From contig NZ_JAGRPF010000140.1 of assembly GCF_020439865.1 (NCBI RefSeq), positions 1 through 54,394 of the forward strand: a stretch of DNA of 54,394 bases, written 5' to 3'. How positions within the stretch are numbered: the first letter of the stretch is position 1; the number at the start of each line of letters is the position of its first letter. The position numbers and the translations under genes were made by a program. This DNA comes from Prosthecobacter sp. GTDB taxonomy: Bacteria > Verrucomicrobiota > Verrucomicrobiia > Verrucomicrobiales > Verrucomicrobiaceae. This document shows positions 9,616 through 18,427 of this stretch, piece after piece. The notes beneath the pieces were generated by a model that was given only the letters and a program-made list of their open reading frames with translations, did no database searches and was not told the origin of the DNA.

Positions 9616-11120
9616 TGCTTTTTCCCTCCATTGGTTTCAGCCGAAAGCGCCCAGGCTCCGGGGGCGGGCTTGCGGTTTTTGGCGGCGGTTTCACGGGCGG
9701 TGAGGGTCGAGAGGAAGGCACGTTCCATCACACTTCGGCGCAGATCTCGCGGTGGTGGGACGGCGGCGGCGAGCCCGTGGTCGACGAGCACGTTTTGATA
9801 CAGGCCGACATCAGGCAGGAACAAAAGGGCGGCATAGGTGCCGTCTTTGTCGCGATCCGGGCGGATGAGCAGGCGCAGCGGTTTGTCACGCAGATAGCCG
9901 GCGGTGAATTCACGTGCGGCACGGCCCACGGCGACCGCATCTTCGTTTTCGATGTTGAAGTGCTTAGCAAAGCGATCCACACCCGGGTCGTCTTCTTCAA
10001 TCGGGGCACAGTCAACCCAGAGGAGGCGCACGGGAAGCGTGCGGCCCTCATGCACGACGCTGAAGCGCTCACCGGAAAGAGGTTCTTCTCCTGACAGTCG
10101 TGCGTCACTGAGATCTTCGAATCCATTGAGATTGCCACCGACGGAACTGATCGCGCGGATGCCGGTGGGACCTGTTTTTTGATCGCTCAGACGTTGGACG
10201 CGGCGTGTCTCGGCGTTGACCTGATCTTTCAAGGCGGGCTTTTCCTGCGCGAGGTTTTGCAAGTTGGCGAGATAGGCGGTGGTGGCGGTGGCGCGGGCGT
10301 CGTCGATGGCTGTCTTCAGCGCGGCATTGGCCTGCTGCATCGCGGTGGTCGAATTGGCCAGTGGCACCTCTGTTGTTGAGGCGGCTTCTTCCGTCACGGG
10401 AACCAGCCGCAGATTGCGGACGCGGATGATGTTGGCGGGATAACCTGCCGAGGATGCGAAACGCAGCGTCACCGGGTTGCGCGTGAAGGTGAGCGGGCCC
10501 ACGCGCACCGTGGTAAAGGTGGTTTCATCGGTGCTGCGGGAGATGTCGAACGTGCGGTGATTTTCGGGGGCTTTGCCCAGCAACGTCACCTCGTCGAATT
10601 CAAACAGTGCCGTCTTCTGCGGCTGAAATTTCGAAGAGGCGTAGATGCTGCCTGCGACGGGCGCGTCGCTCATGTTCGCTTCGAATTCGAGATGATAGCT
10701 GCCGGGCAGAAGGCGGAAGTCCTGCCACTCGGCGCCGCTCCCGTTGGAACGCCAGCCGCTGAGAGTTTCACCGGAGGCCTGGGCCGAGCCCATCATTCGG
10801 GCCTGCACCAAGGGCAGGGGAGTGGCGAGGCTGGACGCGGTGCCGGCGTAAAGCGCCTGCAACTGCTCACGACGCTGCCGGATGGCCCGGGCCTCTTCGT
10901 AGTCACCTGTAGCGGCGATTTCCGTCTCCGCCCTCGCAAGCGCCCGTTCGTATTGTTCGGTCAGGAGCTGCGAGTCTGCCATGACCTGCCGAAGAAACGT
11001 GGCGCGTGTGGTGGTGAGAGCGGCGGGTTCCGCAGGTTCGGGAGTCGGCGTCTGAGCCTCGGACAGCGGTGTCAAACCGGCCTGCAGGGCAAGGATCAAA
11101 ACTGTCAGTCGGAGATTCAT
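9612..11120 (-). CDS. Secreted helical/beta-sandwich protein fused to a degenerate SNase-like domain
   Basis: 502 residues, exported (signal about 1-22). Residues 45-92 are helical with the motif TGDYEEARAIRQRREQLQ. Residues 120-245 form a beta domain (SGWRSNGSGAEWQDFRLLPG then SYHLEF) like those of the neighbouring genes. A second helical stretch covers 255-312. Residues 350-495 follow the staphylococcal-nuclease fold: LPVRLLWVDCAP matches the RLLLVDTPE block, and DKDGTYAALLF...LVDHGLA matches the GRxLAxV...LVxxGLA block. The residues equivalent to Arg35 and Asp40 are kept (Arg365, Asp370), but Glu43 and Arg87 appear to be Pro373 and Thr428, so nuclease activity is doubtful. Both ends overlap neighbours by ATGA junctions. 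Confidence 0.75.
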   Translation of the reverse strand: MNLRLTVLILALQAGLTPLSEAQTPTPEPAEPAALTTTRATFLRQVMADSQLLTEQYERALARAETEIAATGDYEEARAIRQRREQLQALYAGTASSLATPLPLVQARMMGSAQASGETLSGWRSNGSGAEWQDFRLLPGSYHLEFEANMSDAPVAGSIYASSKFQPQKTALFEFDEVTLLGKAPENHRTFDISRSTDETTFTTVRVGPLTFTRNPVTLRFASSAGYPANIIRVRNLRLVPVTEEAASTTEVPLANSTTAMQQANAALKTAIDDARATATTAYLANLQNLAQEKPALKDQVNAETRRVQRLSDQKTGPTGIRAISSVGGNLNGFEDLSDARLSGEEPLSGERFSVVHEGRTLPVRLLWVDCAPIEEDDPGVDRFAKHFNIENEDAVAVGRAAREFTAGYLRDKPLRLLIRPDRDKDGTYAALLFLPDVGLYQNVLVDHGLAAAVPPPRDLRRSVMERAFLSTLTARETAAKNRKPAPGAWALSAETNGGKKQ

Positions 11121-11830
11121 CGGGATGCCGGTGCCAGTTCGACGCCCAGCAGTTGCATGAGATTGTTGGTGAAGAGCGATTGTGCGACGAGTGTGAGCGT
11201 GCCTGACCCATCGCTGATCTTGAGGGTGCCGGCGCTCCGTTCTTCGGGGCCTTTAAGCGTGGTCTCGATGTCCGTGGTGAGCGTGAATCGTGCTTCTTTG
11301 ATCAGCAACTGGCCTCCTTCCGCCGCGCCGCAGCGATAGCGCAGCATCACTTCATAACCGCCGGGCGGAAGCGAGGGCAGCTTCCAGGTCGCGGAGGCTC
11401 CGATCTTCGACCAGCCAGTGATGGCTCCGCCTTCGCGGCGGAGATCGTTCAGGGTGGCTGCATCGAGAGAGAGCTTGATGCGGTCCGGCAGCAAAGCTGT
11501 TTTGAGTGATTGTTCACGTGTCTGTAGAAGCAGCAGCTCTTTGTCGAGCCGTGCGAGTTCGTTTTGCAGACGCTTGCGCTCATCGCGCGCGGTGATGGCG
11601 GCGTCGTAATCGCGTTCGGCGGCGAACTGTTTCTCCAGTGTGTCGAGGGTGGTGATCTGCTGCTTGATCGGTGAAAGGCTGGCTTCGATCAGGTCTCGTT
11701 CATACCCAAGTCGCAGAAGAGCGATGTCCTGGCTGGCTCCGGGGTCGCCGGTGCGCTTTTCCCCCGACGGAGCTGACGAGGCAAGCCCCGCGCCAACGAA
11801 CGCGCATGCGAGAACGAAACCGGGTTTCAA
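11117..11830 (-). CDS. Secreted coiled-coil/beta-sandwich protein, first gene of the operon
   Basis: 237 residues, family not recognised. The frame starts at a TTG (11830), and no in-frame ATG lies before the conserved regions. The TTG choice is supported by a signal-like N-terminus (MKPGFVLACAFVGAGLASSA). Residues 40-110 are a charged coiled coil containing the AAERDYDAAITARDERKRL motif shared with the downstream paralogue. From about 135 a beta domain begins (GWSKIGASATWKLPSLPPGG, then YEVMLRY) and ends in LLGVELAPASR. The stop overlaps the next gene's ATG as ATGA. A 152-base region separates it from the divergent esterase gene and should hold the promoters; no clear consensus was seen there. 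Confidence 0.7.
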   Translation of the reverse strand: MKPGFVLACAFVGAGLASSAPSGEKRTGDPGASQDIALLRLGYERDLIEASLSPIKQQITTLDTLEKQFAAERDYDAAITARDERKRLQNELARLDKELLLLQTREQSLKTALLPDRIKLSLDAATLNDLRREGGAITGWSKIGASATWKLPSLPPGGYEVMLRYRCGAAEGGQLLIKEARFTLTTDIETTLKGPEERSAGTLKISDGSGTLTLVAQSLFTNNLMQLLGVELAPASR

Positions 11831-11982
11831 GTGAAGGTAAATTGGGGTGAAATAGGTGGGCGCATGCTAGCCGGAGCCCATGGTGAAACAAGCCCGAACT
11901 CACCTCTACGAATGTGGAGATTGATGCGAGACCGAACAAAATCACGCTGGTCACGTGATTCCCGCTCTGTCAGCATCATTGC

Positions 11983-13821
11983 ATGCGTTCTGTCCTCGCA
12001 CTCCTTCTTCTGACCCGCCTCGCCGCCGCCGAGCCCGAGTTTCCTCTCACGGAAGACTCCAAGCCGCAGTCGCAAGTGCCCAAGGGCGCGCTGATTAAGG
12101 ACAGCTACACCGCGAAGGAAGGCGGTGTCTTTCCCGGCACGCAGCGCGGATACGAGATCTACCTGCCCGCAGGCCTCGACAAGTCGAAGCCTGCCGCCTT
12201 CATGGTGTTTCAGGACGGCGTCATCTATCAGGCGCCCGTCGTCTTCGACAATCTCATTGCGAATAAGGACATCCCGCCGCTCATCGGCATCTTCATCAAG
12301 CCCGGGATCGTTCCTGCCGCGAATGAAAACGCCCTGCCGCGCTTCAACCGCAGCTACGAATACGACAGCATCACGCCCACCTACTCGCAGTTCCTCATCG
12401 ACGAGTTTCTGCCCGCCATCGAGGCGAAACACGGCATCAAACTCAGCACCGATCCCAATCACGCCGCCATCGCCGGCAACAGCAGCGGCGGCATCTGCGC
12501 CTTCATGGTCGCGTGGCATCGCCCCGACCGCTTCCGCCGCGTGTTCACCGGAGTCGGCACCTACGTCGGCATTCATGGGGCCGATCAACAGCCCGTCCTC
12601 GTCCGCAAGTTCGAGCCCAAGCCCCTGCGCGTTTTCCTCCAGAGCGGTGCCAGCGACAACAACCTCTACTGCGGCGACTGGTGGATGGCGAACCAGATGA
12701 TGGAGCGCAGCCTCACCTGGGCCGGCTACGACGTGAACCACGCCTGGGGCGAAGGCGGCCACAATCAAAAGCACGCGAGCCAAATCTTCCCCGACGTCCT
12801 CCGCTGGCTCTGGCGCGACTGGCAGACGGACATCGAGGTGAAGTCGAACCCGAAAGGCGAGTCGAACTGGAAGGGATTTGAGGTGGTGGGAGAAGGAGAG
12901 TGGGAGGGCGTTTTGCACGATCCGGCGACCGATCATTTCCCGGCGTTGCGCGCTGAGATGGCTTCCACAGCCGATGGCACGGTTTATGTCCACAAAGGGG
13001 CGGTAGAGAATGTCACCTCGTTTGTCCGATTGGATGCCCATGGAGGAAAACAGGAGGTGAAGGTTCACTCCAAAGGAGGTTCAAGCGGCTTCAAGGCGGG
13101 ACCGAACGGCTGCTTGCGTCTCTTTTTCGCAGTCGAGCATCCAAACAAGTTTGCGCGCATTGTGGATGTCACTTCAAACGGAAACGTGGAGCGTGAAATC
13201 AGATTCGGAGACAAAGAAAACGAATACGACCCGCCATGCACCAATCACAGTGGCGTCTGCTGTGACAGCTTGGGCCGCTTTTATTTCGCGGGCTGTAATG
13301 ATGCGCTCATAGGTCGGGTCGATGTCGATGGCAGCTACCACTATCTTCATGGCGAAAAGCTGCATTCCGAAGTCCTTGGCTCATCGGGTGGCTCAATTTG
13401 TCTCTCGCCCGATCAAAGCCTGCTCTACATCACAGGTTACAATAGCCGGATCGACTGCGTGCAGCTTCGGATGGAACCGCCATTGTTCCAACATCCGCAG
13501 CACTTTTACCTCACTGAAGATCCTTACGGACTGCCATTTCCAGCGAGAACCCATGCCATGTGTGTGGACACCAACGGCTGGCTCTACGTCGCCACGTCTC
13601 TTGGTATCCAGGTCTGTGACCAGGCAGGACGCGTGAATTTCATTATTCCCACTCCAGGCGAACCGCGCGACATCTGTTTCGGTGGAAAAGATCTCGGTGA
13701 ACTTTTTGTCGCCTGCCATGACAAACATTACCGCACCCATATCTACAAGCGCTCGACCAAGGCCAAAGGTGTTGTCAGCGGCCAGCAGGCACCGATTAAA
13801 CCGCCGCCACCGAAGCTCTGA
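11983..13821 (+). CDS. Secreted esterase fused to an SMP-30/gluconolactonase-like propeller
   Basis: 612 residues. After a short signal (MRSVLALLLLTRLAAA), residues 40-285 form an alpha/beta-hydrolase of the enterochelin-esterase/feruloyl-esterase type. The nucleophile elbow is GNSSGG, a probable acid is in SGASDNN and the His is in GEGGHNQKH. Residues 300-612 resemble the six-bladed SMP-30/gluconolactonase propeller, with NHSGVCCDSLGRFYFAGC, SGGSICLSPDQSLLYITGYN, DTNGWLYVAT and GEPRDICFGGKDLGELFVAC. The natural substrate is unknown; polymer-linked esters and sugar lactones are reasonable guesses from the two folds. By eye the DNA becomes less GC-rich after about 12,880, where the second domain begins, as if two genes had fused. 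Confidence 0.85.
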   Translation: MRSVLALLLLTRLAAAEPEFPLTEDSKPQSQVPKGALIKDSYTAKEGGVFPGTQRGYEIYLPAGLDKSKPAAFMVFQDGVIYQAPVVFDNLIANKDIPPLIGIFIKPGIVPAANENALPRFNRSYEYDSITPTYSQFLIDEFLPAIEAKHGIKLSTDPNHAAIAGNSSGGICAFMVAWHRPDRFRRVFTGVGTYVGIHGADQQPVLVRKFEPKPLRVFLQSGASDNNLYCGDWWMANQMMERSLTWAGYDVNHAWGEGGHNQKHASQIFPDVLRWLWRDWQTDIEVKSNPKGESNWKGFEVVGEGEWEGVLHDPATDHFPALRAEMASTADGTVYVHKGAVENVTSFVRLDAHGGKQEVKVHSKGGSSGFKAGPNGCLRLFFAVEHPNKFARIVDVTSNGNVEREIRFGDKENEYDPPCTNHSGVCCDSLGRFYFAGCNDALIGRVDVDGSYHYLHGEKLHSEVLGSSGGSICLSPDQSLLYITGYNSRIDCVQLRMEPPLFQHPQHFYLTEDPYGLPFPARTHAMCVDTNGWLYVATSLGIQVCDQAGRVNFIIPTPGEPRDICFGGKDLGELFVACHDKHYRTHIYKRSTKAKGVVSGQQAPIKPPPPKL

Positions 13822-13868
13822 GCGGTTGTCCGTCTTGCCCGCTCTCGATTGCGTTGCATCATCCACGC

Positions 13869-14105
13869 ATGTCCGACCTCGACCACCTCCGCACGCTCCT
13901 CCAGCGTCGCCTTGACCTCATCGCCGATCACGCCTTCCGTGATCGCGACGCGGCGGCGCATCTGGAGGCGCTGAAAACGGTTTCGGAAGAGATCATGGCG
14001 GAGCATCAGCGTCTGCGTGCTGTGCTGCCGCCGCGGCTCAATCATTTCCTCACGCAGGCGAGCTTCTCGAAGGCGCTGGAATATCTCGATAGCTCGGAGG
14101 ACTGA
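13869..14105 (+). CDS. Small conserved-looking helical protein
   Basis: 78 residues (MSDLDHLRTLLQRRLDLIAD...), predicted cytoplasmic and almost entirely helical, with no signal or membrane segment and no recognised domain. The frame opens at 13854, but the ATG at 13869 gives the more natural start. Codon use matches neighbouring genes (G/C-rich third positions), which supports real coding. It lies 47 bases after the esterase-propeller gene and 21 bases before the sulfatase gene, all on the same strand. The C-terminus reads FSKALEYLDSSED. It could be a short regulatory or adaptor protein; nothing in the sequence shows which. Confidence 0.65.
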   Translation: MSDLDHLRTLLQRRLDLIADHAFRDRDAAAHLEALKTVSEEIMAEHQRLRAVLPPRLNHFLTQASFSKALEYLDSSED

Positions 14106-14126
14106 GCGCGTTGAATTCGGTCCACC

Positions 14127-15701
14127 ATGAACCGTTTCCTTGTTCTCACGACGCTGCTTTGTCTCTCGATCGCCCATGCCGCCACGGCGGCCGACAAACC
14201 GAACATCATCTTCATCCTCTGCGATGACCTCGGCTACGGCGATGTGAAATGCCTGAACCCTGAAGGCAAGATTGCCACGCCGAACTTCGACAAGCTCGCC
14301 GCCGAGGGCATGAAGTTCACCGACGCCCACTCCGGTTCCAGCGTCTGCACACCGACCCGCTATGGCGTGGTGACCGGCCGCTACGCGTGGCGCTCCAAAC
14401 TGCAGAGCAGCGTGCTCGGCGGTCTGAGTCCGCGTTTGATTGAGCAGGGCCGCATGACGGTGGCCAGCATGCTCAAGACGCAGGGGTATTCGACTCACTG
14501 CATCGGCAAGTGGCATCTTGGCATGGACTGGGTGCGCAAGGGCGAGGTGACCGAGTTGGGCATCGAATCCGCCGCGCAGGTGAACAACGTCGATTACACG
14601 AAGACGATCGCCAACGGGCCCACCACCGTCGGCTTTGACACCTACTTCGGCATCAGCGCCTCGCTGGACATGGTGCCCTACTGCTTCATCGAAAACGATC
14701 ACGTCGTGGCCAATCCGACGGAGAACATGAAGCTCGCCATGAACGGCTCGGGCGGCAAGATGAGCTTCACCCGTGAGGGCCCCGGCTCCCCCGGCTTCCG
14801 TGGAGAGGACGTGCTGCCATCGCTCACCAAGCGCGCCGTGACGATCATCAACGAGAAGGCGAAGAAGGGCGATCCTTTCTTCATCTACATGCCGCTGAAC
14901 TCGCCGCACACGCCCATCCTACCGAGCGAGAAATGGCAGGGCAAAAGCGGCATCAGTCTCTATGCCGATTTCGTCATGGAAACCGATGATGCGATCGGCC
15001 AGGTGATGCGTGCCACGGAAGAGAACGGCATCGCCAAAGACACGCTCATCATCGTGACCAGCGATAACGGCTGCTCGCCGCAGGCAAACTTCCCCGAGCT
15101 CATCGCCAAAGGCCACAATCCGAGCTACAACATGCGCGGCCACAAGGCAGACATCTTTGACGGCGGCCACCGCGTGCCCTTCATCGTGCGCTGGCCTGCG
15201 AAGGTCAAAGGTGGTCAGACGACGAGCCAGATCACGTGCCTCACCGACTTCATGGCCACCGCCGCCGAGATCGTGGGCGTGAAGCTCCCGGACAACGCTG
15301 CGGAGGACAGCTTCAGCTTCCTGCCCGTGCTGCTCGGCGAGTCCGGCAAGCCACTGCGCCAGAGCGTCATTCATCATTCCATCAACGGCAGTTTCGCGTT
15401 GCGTGAAGGCGACTGGAAGATCGAACTCTGCGCCGGTTCCGGCGGCTGGAGCGATCCGCGTCCCGGCAGTCCCGGCGAGCAAGGACTGCCCGACACGCAG
15501 CTTTACAATCTGAAGGAAGACATTGCCGAGAAGGACAACCTGCAGTCCTCGGAGCCGGCCATCGTCGCCAAAATGACCGCCGAACTCGAAAAGATCGTCA
15601 CCGACGGCCGCAGCACGCCGGGCACGCCGCAGAAGAACGCGGTCGAGGTGGTCATCCGCAAGAAAACACCTGCTGCGAAGGCGAAGAAGAAAGCGAAATG
15701 A
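14127..15701 (+). CDS. Secreted sulfatase (arylsulfatase family)
   Basis: Type I sulfatase, 524 residues, exported by a Sec signal ending near AATAA (about 1-22). The N-terminal metal motif is NIIFILCDDLGYGD. The formylglycine signature SVCTPTRYGVVTG contains Cys74, the residue converted to the catalytic formylglycine, and Arg78. Later blocks are HCIGKWHLG, FFIYMPLNSPHTP, IIVTSDNGCSP and GHKADIFDGGHRVPFIVRWP, typical of the family. A Lys-rich tail (KKTPAAKAKKKAK) ends the protein. Substrate not deducible; such enzymes in this phylum usually desulfate algal or animal polysaccharides. No maturase gene for the Cys conversion is in this window. It probably shares a transcript with the small upstream gene. 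Confidence 0.92.
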   Translation: MNRFLVLTTLLCLSIAHAATAADKPNIIFILCDDLGYGDVKCLNPEGKIATPNFDKLAAEGMKFTDAHSGSSVCTPTRYGVVTGRYAWRSKLQSSVLGGLSPRLIEQGRMTVASMLKTQGYSTHCIGKWHLGMDWVRKGEVTELGIESAAQVNNVDYTKTIANGPTTVGFDTYFGISASLDMVPYCFIENDHVVANPTENMKLAMNGSGGKMSFTREGPGSPGFRGEDVLPSLTKRAVTIINEKAKKGDPFFIYMPLNSPHTPILPSEKWQGKSGISLYADFVMETDDAIGQVMRATEENGIAKDTLIIVTSDNGCSPQANFPELIAKGHNPSYNMRGHKADIFDGGHRVPFIVRWPAKVKGGQTTSQITCLTDFMATAAEIVGVKLPDNAAEDSFSFLPVLLGESGKPLRQSVIHHSINGSFALREGDWKIELCAGSGGWSDPRPGSPGEQGLPDTQLYNLKEDIAEKDNLQSSEPAIVAKMTAELEKIVTDGRSTPGTPQKNAVEVVIRKKTPAAKAKKKAK

Positions 15702-15775
15702 CGCCATTTTCTTCGTGCGTTCCAAATCGCACCCGCTAACCTCGCGATTCCGTTTCCTCAAACCAAGCAACCACC

Positions 15776-16804
15776 ATGAGCTACTCCTCACCCAAACTTC
15801 ACAATGCAATGTGGCCCGGACTCGTCGGCAAAGGCGATGGCGAAGGCCAGGAGCCACCGATCAGCCTCGAAAAGATGCTCGACCTCACCGCCGCCGCGAA
15901 TGTGAACGGCCAGAAGTTTGAAGGCATCGATTACTTCCTGTTCCTGCCTCACACCAATCCCGAGGCGAGCGACGACGAACTGAAGAAGATCGCCGACCTC
16001 ATCGCCTCCAAAGGTTTCTCCGTTGGTTCCCTTGTGGCCCCTGTGTGGCCCGGCACCGTCGGTGATTCCGCCATGGGCGACGACGCCCAGCAGGAGAAAT
16101 TCCTCAGCGCTGTGAAAATGGCCTGCCGCATCGCGAAGGTTTTCAATGCGCACGGCGTCCGCAAATACGGCGTCATCCGCATCGACTCCGCCGAGTTCGG
16201 CATCGCCAAATGGCGCGAGAATCCGCAGGCAAACACCGCCCGCATCATCGACACCTTCAAGAAGGCCGCCGCCATCGCCGCCGACAACGGCGAGCGCCTC
16301 GCCGCCGAAGGTGAAATCTGCTGGGCCGGCATGCACTCGTGGAAGGACATGCTCGACGTCCTCGAAGGCGTGGGCATGCCCAACGCGCTCGGCTTCCAAG
16401 CCGACCTCGCCCACACCTACCTCTACACGCTCGGCTACAATGCGCCTGAGCATGCCCTCGTGAAGGAAGGCTACAGCGACGCCGAATTCTGGGCCGCCTA
16501 CGAGAAGATGACTGACGCTCTCCGCCCATGGACGATCGACTTCCACGTCGCTCAAAACGACGGCACTGTGCATGGCGCCGGATCGCACGACAAGACCGGC
16601 AAGCACTGCCAGGCCGACGATCCAAACGGCAAACTCGACATCACCAAAGCCGCCGGCTACTGGCTCAAGGACGCCGCCGCCCGCGGCATCCAGCACATCT
16701 GCTGGGATGGCTGCATGTTCCCGAACGCCGTGCTCGAAACGCCGGACACCTGGAACAAGATCCTCAGCGCGATGATCAAAGTCCGCGACGCACACGGCTG
16801 GTAA
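15776..16804 (+). CDS. Sugar phosphate isomerase/epimerase-like TIM-barrel protein
   Basis: 342-residue cytoplasmic protein of the xylose-isomerase-like TIM barrel superfamily. Likely metal or substrate residues sit at strand ends: EGID near the N-terminus, AAEGEICWAG, GFQADLAHTYLY, TIDFHVAQNDG and GIQHICWDGC. The start MSYSSPKLHNAMWPGLVGKG is typical of secondary-metabolism or sugar-catabolism members in this phylum that isomerise keto sugars. The exact substrate cannot be read from sequence. No signal peptide. It lies 74 bases after the sulfatase gene and is closed by a strong intrinsic terminator at 16831, which marks the end of the transcription unit. Confidence 0.8.
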   Translation: MSYSSPKLHNAMWPGLVGKGDGEGQEPPISLEKMLDLTAAANVNGQKFEGIDYFLFLPHTNPEASDDELKKIADLIASKGFSVGSLVAPVWPGTVGDSAMGDDAQQEKFLSAVKMACRIAKVFNAHGVRKYGVIRIDSAEFGIAKWRENPQANTARIIDTFKKAAAIAADNGERLAAEGEICWAGMHSWKDMLDVLEGVGMPNALGFQADLAHTYLYTLGYNAPEHALVKEGYSDAEFWAAYEKMTDALRPWTIDFHVAQNDGTVHGAGSHDKTGKHCQADDPNGKLDITKAAGYWLKDAAARGIQHICWDGCMFPNAVLETPDTWNKILSAMIKVRDAHGW

Positions 16805-16830
16805 ATCCATCCGCTGCTTCAAACTCACAA

Positions 16831-16859
16831 AAGCCGTCGGGGAAACCCGGCGGCTTTTT
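16831..16859 (+). terminator. Intrinsic terminator after the sugar isomerase gene
   Basis: An 11-base stem (AAGCCGTCGGG with CCCGGCGGCTT, one G-T wobble) closes a GAAA tetraloop and runs into TTTTT. It lies 26 bases after the stop codon, in the right place for the preceding operon. Confidence 0.9.
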
Positions 16860-16901
16860 CGTGCTTGTGCTCAGACGTCGGGATCGTGTTATCCTGCTCG
16901 G

Positions 16902-18392
16902 ATGAAAGCCTCGTTTGCCCTCCTGTGCTGTCTTCTGGCTCCCATCGCGATGTTAGCGCAGGAGGAGGTGGAGCGGACTCCGGAAACGATGATTGCGGGA
17001 GTTCGTGCGAACCTTGCCGCCTACGAGAAGATCAAGCTCTCCGGTGCCAGTTCATCCGCCTCATTTAAAATCAAGCTGGGCGAGACCACTTCGAGCTACA
17101 AGGGAGGCCTGGTGTTTGATGGTTTTCGCATCACCGCTCCTGAGGATCTCGAAGGACGCGACTTTGTGTGGTACTTCAACGCACCCGGCGCCTGGTCCAC
17201 CTGGTACGTCGTTCCGGTCTCTGGCGATGTGGAAGACGCATTTCGCAACTGGTTGAATGCTGACAAAATCTACCAGGGGCTGGACGTGGCCGGGGAGAAG
17301 GACCGCTTTCGCGCTCTGCAGACCTTGGACGGCAGCTACTTCAAACCGGGACGGGACTACATCTTCTGGTTCCAACAAAACAAGGAGACGAAGGACACGG
17401 AACTGCGTGTGACGCTCGGCTTTGCTGCCAAGCCCGCCGACGACAAGGAGTGGGGACACGCGGGCGTTGAGAAAGCGCTCAAGCTCAAACCGGCCGGCGC
17501 GGCACAGCAGGTGAAAGAGCTCGGATCACGAGGGGGCAGGATCTTGCTGGACCAGGCCTTCTTCAGCAAAGGTTATGCCGAGGGGCGAATCGACGATGTC
17601 TTCTTCAACAAGCGGCAGACAAGCTGGACGAGAGGCGGATACTTCGTGACGATCGAGATGTCCTGTCCGCCCTGCCGCACCGAGCCGTCGTTGGCAAAGA
17701 TCCGTGCGAAGTATGGCGACGCCGACTTTGTGCAATCGGCTGAGGAGCATGACAAAGTCTATGGCAGCAGAGAAGGGAAGGGAAAGCCGGACAAGGAGGA
17801 CAGGGTGGTTACCCACTTCTATGACTACTTTGGTTTTGAAATCGATCCCAACGATCCTGCGGAAACGGTGCTGAGGGTAAGAACCCAGGCGAACGATTTC
17901 TCGAAGCTGCAGCCGCCTGATGCTGACGGCCATTTCGCCCAGATCGGGATGAAGAATCTGACCGTCTTTTACAAGGACAAGAAGGAGGTTGGACGGATGT
18001 ACTTTTTCACGGAGGGCGGCAAAGTGCCTTTGCTGATTCAGGAACCGCCTGTCGGCCAATACCGCAACGAGGACGAAGTGCTCGACTATCAGGGCGGTGG
18101 ACGCTGGCTGCTGCTGGACATGGAGGACCACCAAGTGGTGCGCCGCATTCCGTTTGCCAATCACCGCATGGAAGGACTCGCCGAGGGATTCTACTCCGAC
18201 GGCAGCCCCAGTTTCAAAGCCAGCTACAAGGCGGGCGAGCTCCACGGCGAGGCCGTTCAATACTCGGAGGAGGGAAAGGTGGTCAAACGCCAGCGCTTCC
18301 GGGATGGCGAGCCGGTGGATGAGTCCGAAGGTGCTCCGAAGAAAGGACCGTCCAAGACTGCCGAGCCCAAGGTCAAACCCAAGGCTTTGTGA
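16902..18392 (+). CDS. Secreted protein with a MORN-like C-terminal repeat, function unknown
   Basis: 496 residues with a Sec signal (MKASFALLCCLLAPIAMLAQ). The large N-terminal part is not recognised; it is mixed alpha/beta with an unusual cluster MSCPPCRTEPSLAKIR near residue 260. From about 425 a motif resembling MORN_2 repeats (FYSDGSPSFKASYKAGELHG, then EAVQYSEEG) is seen, followed by a Lys/Pro-rich tail. Such repeats occur in envelope proteins and toxin-immunity-type proteins, but no role follows from this alone. A possible promoter, TTGTGC at 16865 and TTATCC at 16889 (18-base spacing), would place the transcription start at or very near the ATG, giving a leaderless or nearly leaderless mRNA. 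Confidence 0.75.
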   Translation: MKASFALLCCLLAPIAMLAQEEVERTPETMIAGVRANLAAYEKIKLSGASSSASFKIKLGETTSSYKGGLVFDGFRITAPEDLEGRDFVWYFNAPGAWSTWYVVPVSGDVEDAFRNWLNADKIYQGLDVAGEKDRFRALQTLDGSYFKPGRDYIFWFQQNKETKDTELRVTLGFAAKPADDKEWGHAGVEKALKLKPAGAAQQVKELGSRGGRILLDQAFFSKGYAEGRIDDVFFNKRQTSWTRGGYFVTIEMSCPPCRTEPSLAKIRAKYGDADFVQSAEEHDKVYGSREGKGKPDKEDRVVTHFYDYFGFEIDPNDPAETVLRVRTQANDFSKLQPPDADGHFAQIGMKNLTVFYKDKKEVGRMYFFTEGGKVPLLIQEPPVGQYRNEDEVLDYQGGGRWLLLDMEDHQVVRRIPFANHRMEGLAEGFYSDGSPSFKASYKAGELHGEAVQYSEEGKVVKRQRFRDGEPVDESEGAPKKGPSKTAEPKVKPKAL

Positions 18393-18410
18393 CCAGCTTC
18401 TGGGCTGGTC
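18391..18410. terminator. Weak hairpin between convergent genes
   Basis: GACCAGC pairs with GCTGGTC around a six-base loop, overlapping the last two bases of the stop codon of the preceding gene. There is no T-run, so a terminator role is only suggested by its position between convergent genes. Confidence 0.3.
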
Positions 18411-18427
18411 GGCTCAGCGAGTTTGCA

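Noticed and set aside
11827..13068. Open frame of 413 codons on the minus strand
   Set aside because: Antisense to the esterase half of the fusion gene, whose catalytic motifs show the coding strand is plus.
13743..14909. Open frame of 388 codons on the minus strand
   Set aside because: It covers parts of three plus-strand genes in antisense, including the sulfatase signature.
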